A DNA stretch of 6,267 nt, from NCBI GenBank assembly GCA_002394725.1, contig DGUQ01000089.1, positions 1-6,267 of the forward strand, read 5' to 3'. The notes under the pieces were generated by a model. That model was not told the origin of the DNA. It saw nothing but the letters and a program-made list of their open reading frames with translations, and ran no database searches. Origin of the DNA: Ruminococcaceae bacterium UBA4306 (GTDB lineage Bacteria > Bacillota > Clostridia > Oscillospirales > Acutalibacteraceae). Position numbers and translations under genes: made by a program. This document shows positions 5,901 through 6,267 of the stretch, piece by piece (position 1 is the first letter of the stretch; each line of letters opens with the position of its first letter).

Positions 5901-6162
5901 AAAGAACGGTATCAAGACCCGTAAGCTGGGCAAGATCAGTGAGGGCAGCACCGAGATCCTCGACGCGATCCGCGCAGGCTATGTCAGCTACGTCATCAAC
6001 ACTCGAGCGATCATGTCGGGCGTGCACTATGAGGACGGCACCGCGATTCGCCAGACGGCAGTCGAGAACGGCGTAACCATCTTCACCTCATTAGATACCG
6101 TCCGTGTTCTGCTCGATGTACTCGAGGAAACGACTTTGACTATTTCCACGATTGACGCGTAA
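2989..6162 (+). CDS. carB: carbamoyl-phosphate synthase large subunit
   Basis: Makes carbamoyl phosphate from bicarbonate, two ATP and ammonia supplied by the glutaminase subunit CarA, for pyrimidines and arginine. Its 1057 residues compare with about 1073 in E. coli. The two homologous halves are intact. Half one has GSGPIVIGQ (14-22), an ATP-grasp with RPAFTLGGTGGG (169-180), VHTGDS starting at Val242-His243, and the metal site IEVNPR (297-302). A linker/oligomerisation region covers roughly 400-545. Half two has GAGPIRIGQG (553-562), RPSFVLGGRAM (702-712), VHSGDS, and IEVNPRSSR (827-835). The C-terminal MGS-like allosteric domain spans about 930-1057. It keeps Lys943, Thr963, Thr966, Lys982 and Asn1004, equivalents of the E. 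coli IMP/UMP phosphate site as I align it, but has ATDLTA where GTA is usual and Arg1006 where E. coli has Thr. The start is set by GGAGG (2976-2980), 8 bases before ATG. No promoter is seen in the gap to pyrC, so it is likely in the pyrC operon. carA is not adjacent on either side. Confidence 0.98.
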   Translation: MAKRTDVKKVLIIGSGPIVIGQAAEFDYAGTQACLALKEEGYEVILCNSNPATIMTDTQIADKVYMEPLTLEYVAKILRYERPDAIVPGIGGQTGLNLAMQLERKGILKECGVQLLGTSSESIERAEDRELFKEMCESIGEPVIPSQITYNLDEAKKAAKEVGYPVVLRPAFTLGGTGGGFADNEAELLEIGKQAFALSPVHQVLIEKSVKGYKEIEFEVMRDSNDTAITICGMENVDPVGVHTGDSIVVAPILSLNDHDLKMLNDSAIKIIRELKIEGGCNVQFALNPNSSEYYLIEVNPRVSRSSALASKASGYPIARVTAKIAMGMALEEIPVAGGTAAIEPSLDYIVAKFPRFPFDKFADAPNTLGTQMKATGEVMGIGSTLEECCLKSVRSLETGVCHFHLAKFDSFSDDELFDYIKEFKDDNVYAVFELLRRGTSIEKLHEITMITELFLESFKKIVDMESTLKANKGDIETLKSAKIMGFSDEYIASLWETPEVEIYQTRKANGITPIFKMVDTLHTGKYIAYLYSSYTGENASRLSDKKKIIVLGAGPIRIGQGVEFDYSTVHAVQTIRRAGYEAIIINNNPETVSTDYTTADKLYFEPLTPEDVMAIIDFEQPEGVIASLGGQTAINLAQPLMDRGVKIIGTDCAAIERAENRDSFNAIIKELGIPQPAGQAVTSIEEGVKAAAEIGYPVLVRPSFVLGGRAMQIVSKEEDLRHYLKTAVEIDEDKPVLVDKYIMGKEVEVDAICDGVDVFVPGIMELVERTGVHSGDSISVYPSFSISDKVKGIILQYAKKLGKAIGIIGLYNIQFIVDENDDVYIIEVNPRSSRTVPFLSKSTGYSLADIATEVILGKSLKEQGIFQLYPEEKKRYYVKVPVFSFQKIKGLDAYLSPEMKSTGEAIGYDKKLSRAMYKALVAAGTKVQNYGTVIVTLADEDKEEAVPLIRRFYDLGFNIEATDLTAKVMRKNGIKTRKLGKISEGSTEILDAIRAGYVSYVINTRAIMSGVHYEDGTAIRQTAVENGVTIFTSLDTVRVLLDVLEETTLTISTIDA

Positions 6163-6174
6163 GATGTCGCTAAC

Positions 6175-6198
6175 GTAGGGGAGGGTCTTGACCCTCCC
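6175..6198 (+). repeat. half-element of the GTAGGGG hairpin repeat, downstream of carB
   Basis: The element opens GTAGGGG, as expected for the full repeat end. It then forms GGGAGGGTC (6179-6187) pairing with GACCCTCCC (6190-6198), a perfect 9-bp arm match with TT between; in practice 8 bp closed by CTTG. It starts 12 bases after the carB stop. Compared with the copy at 2893-2940 it has the same 5' end and TTGACC apex, but the second hairpin and the CCCTAC end are missing. It has no adjacent T-run, though loosely T-rich sequence follows at 6211-6236, so weak termination is possible. From 6199 to the window end I see no gene, only AT-rich sequence with a small palindrome at 6247-6257. Confidence 0.65.
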
Positions 6199-6267
6199 GT
6201 TCGAGAAGCGATTGTTTGCTGTAATTGTTTTGATTTTAAAAGACTAATACTAAGTATCATTAAAACA

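Noticed and set aside
5485..6027. 180-codon open frame on the - strand opposite the 3' part of carB
   Set aside because: Same antisense composition; the + strand frame is clearly CarB.
6247..6257. Small palindrome ATACT-A-AGTAT near the window end
   Set aside because: Five-base arms in AT-rich sequence are expected by chance; no gene or promoter context is visible before the window stops.
1..6267. CRISPR array, transposase, phage or toxin-antitoxin genes
   Set aside because: No regularly spaced direct repeats, no transposase or integrase motifs, and no small gene pairs are visible on either strand; the tRNA has no duplicated 3' end nearby to suggest an attachment site.

Overview
The window looks like a chromosomal segment from a Gram-positive Clostridia-type bacterium (Bacillota), with the family Oscillospiraceae/Ruminococcaceae as my best guess. 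The reasons are near-consensus sigma-A promoters (TTGACA, 17 bp, TATAAT), strong AGGAG-type ribosome binding sites, a CCA-encoding tRNA gene of Bacillus/Clostridium type, a DUF3006 protein, B. subtilis-type (class I) dihydroorotase, and short GTAGGGG-bounded hairpin repeats behind genes. The placement is an inference; no marker gene fixes the genus.

Layout. Positions 1-119 hold the tail of an unidentified gene on the + strand. A hairpin at 141-170 and another at 222-260 separate it from a tRNA gene with anticodon CAU on the - strand (270-346, most likely tRNA-Ile2), which has a perfect consensus promoter at 395-423. Upstream of it on the - strand is a small DUF3006 gene (463-732). From 750 to 812 two promoters stand back to back: one drives the DUF3006 gene leftward, the other a small P-loop protein rightward (870-1289), which resembles a shortened and diverged corrinoid adenosyltransferase (CobA/BtuR fold). 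That gene ends in a textbook terminator (1294-1322).

The 385-base gap 1290-1674 is not empty. It carries the terminator, a second weak terminator-like hairpin (1362-1388), a strong promoter (1462-1490), and a leader of about 178 nt before pyrC. The leader contains an intrinsic terminator (1583-1606), whose 5' arm can instead pair perfectly with a segment 70 nt upstream (1508-1514). This is a classical attenuator arrangement. A further stem-loop (1617-1647), with a loop resembling a PyrR-binding loop, lies between the terminator and the Shine-Dalgarno sequence.

The right two thirds is a pyrimidine operon: pyrC (dihydroorotase, 1675-2889) and carB (carbamoyl-phosphate synthase large subunit, 2989-6162). 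The two enzymes catalyse steps 1 and 3 of de novo UMP synthesis. Neither carA nor pyrB is in the window. A 48-bp double-hairpin repeat sits between pyrC and carB, and a related half-element follows carB. The last 69 bases (6199-6267) are AT-rich and I see no gene in them.

I did not find a clearly novel system. The best candidates for a second look are the pyrC leader RNA, the diverged CobA-like P-loop protein with its start-site problem, and the covarying hairpin repeats behind both pyrimidine genes.
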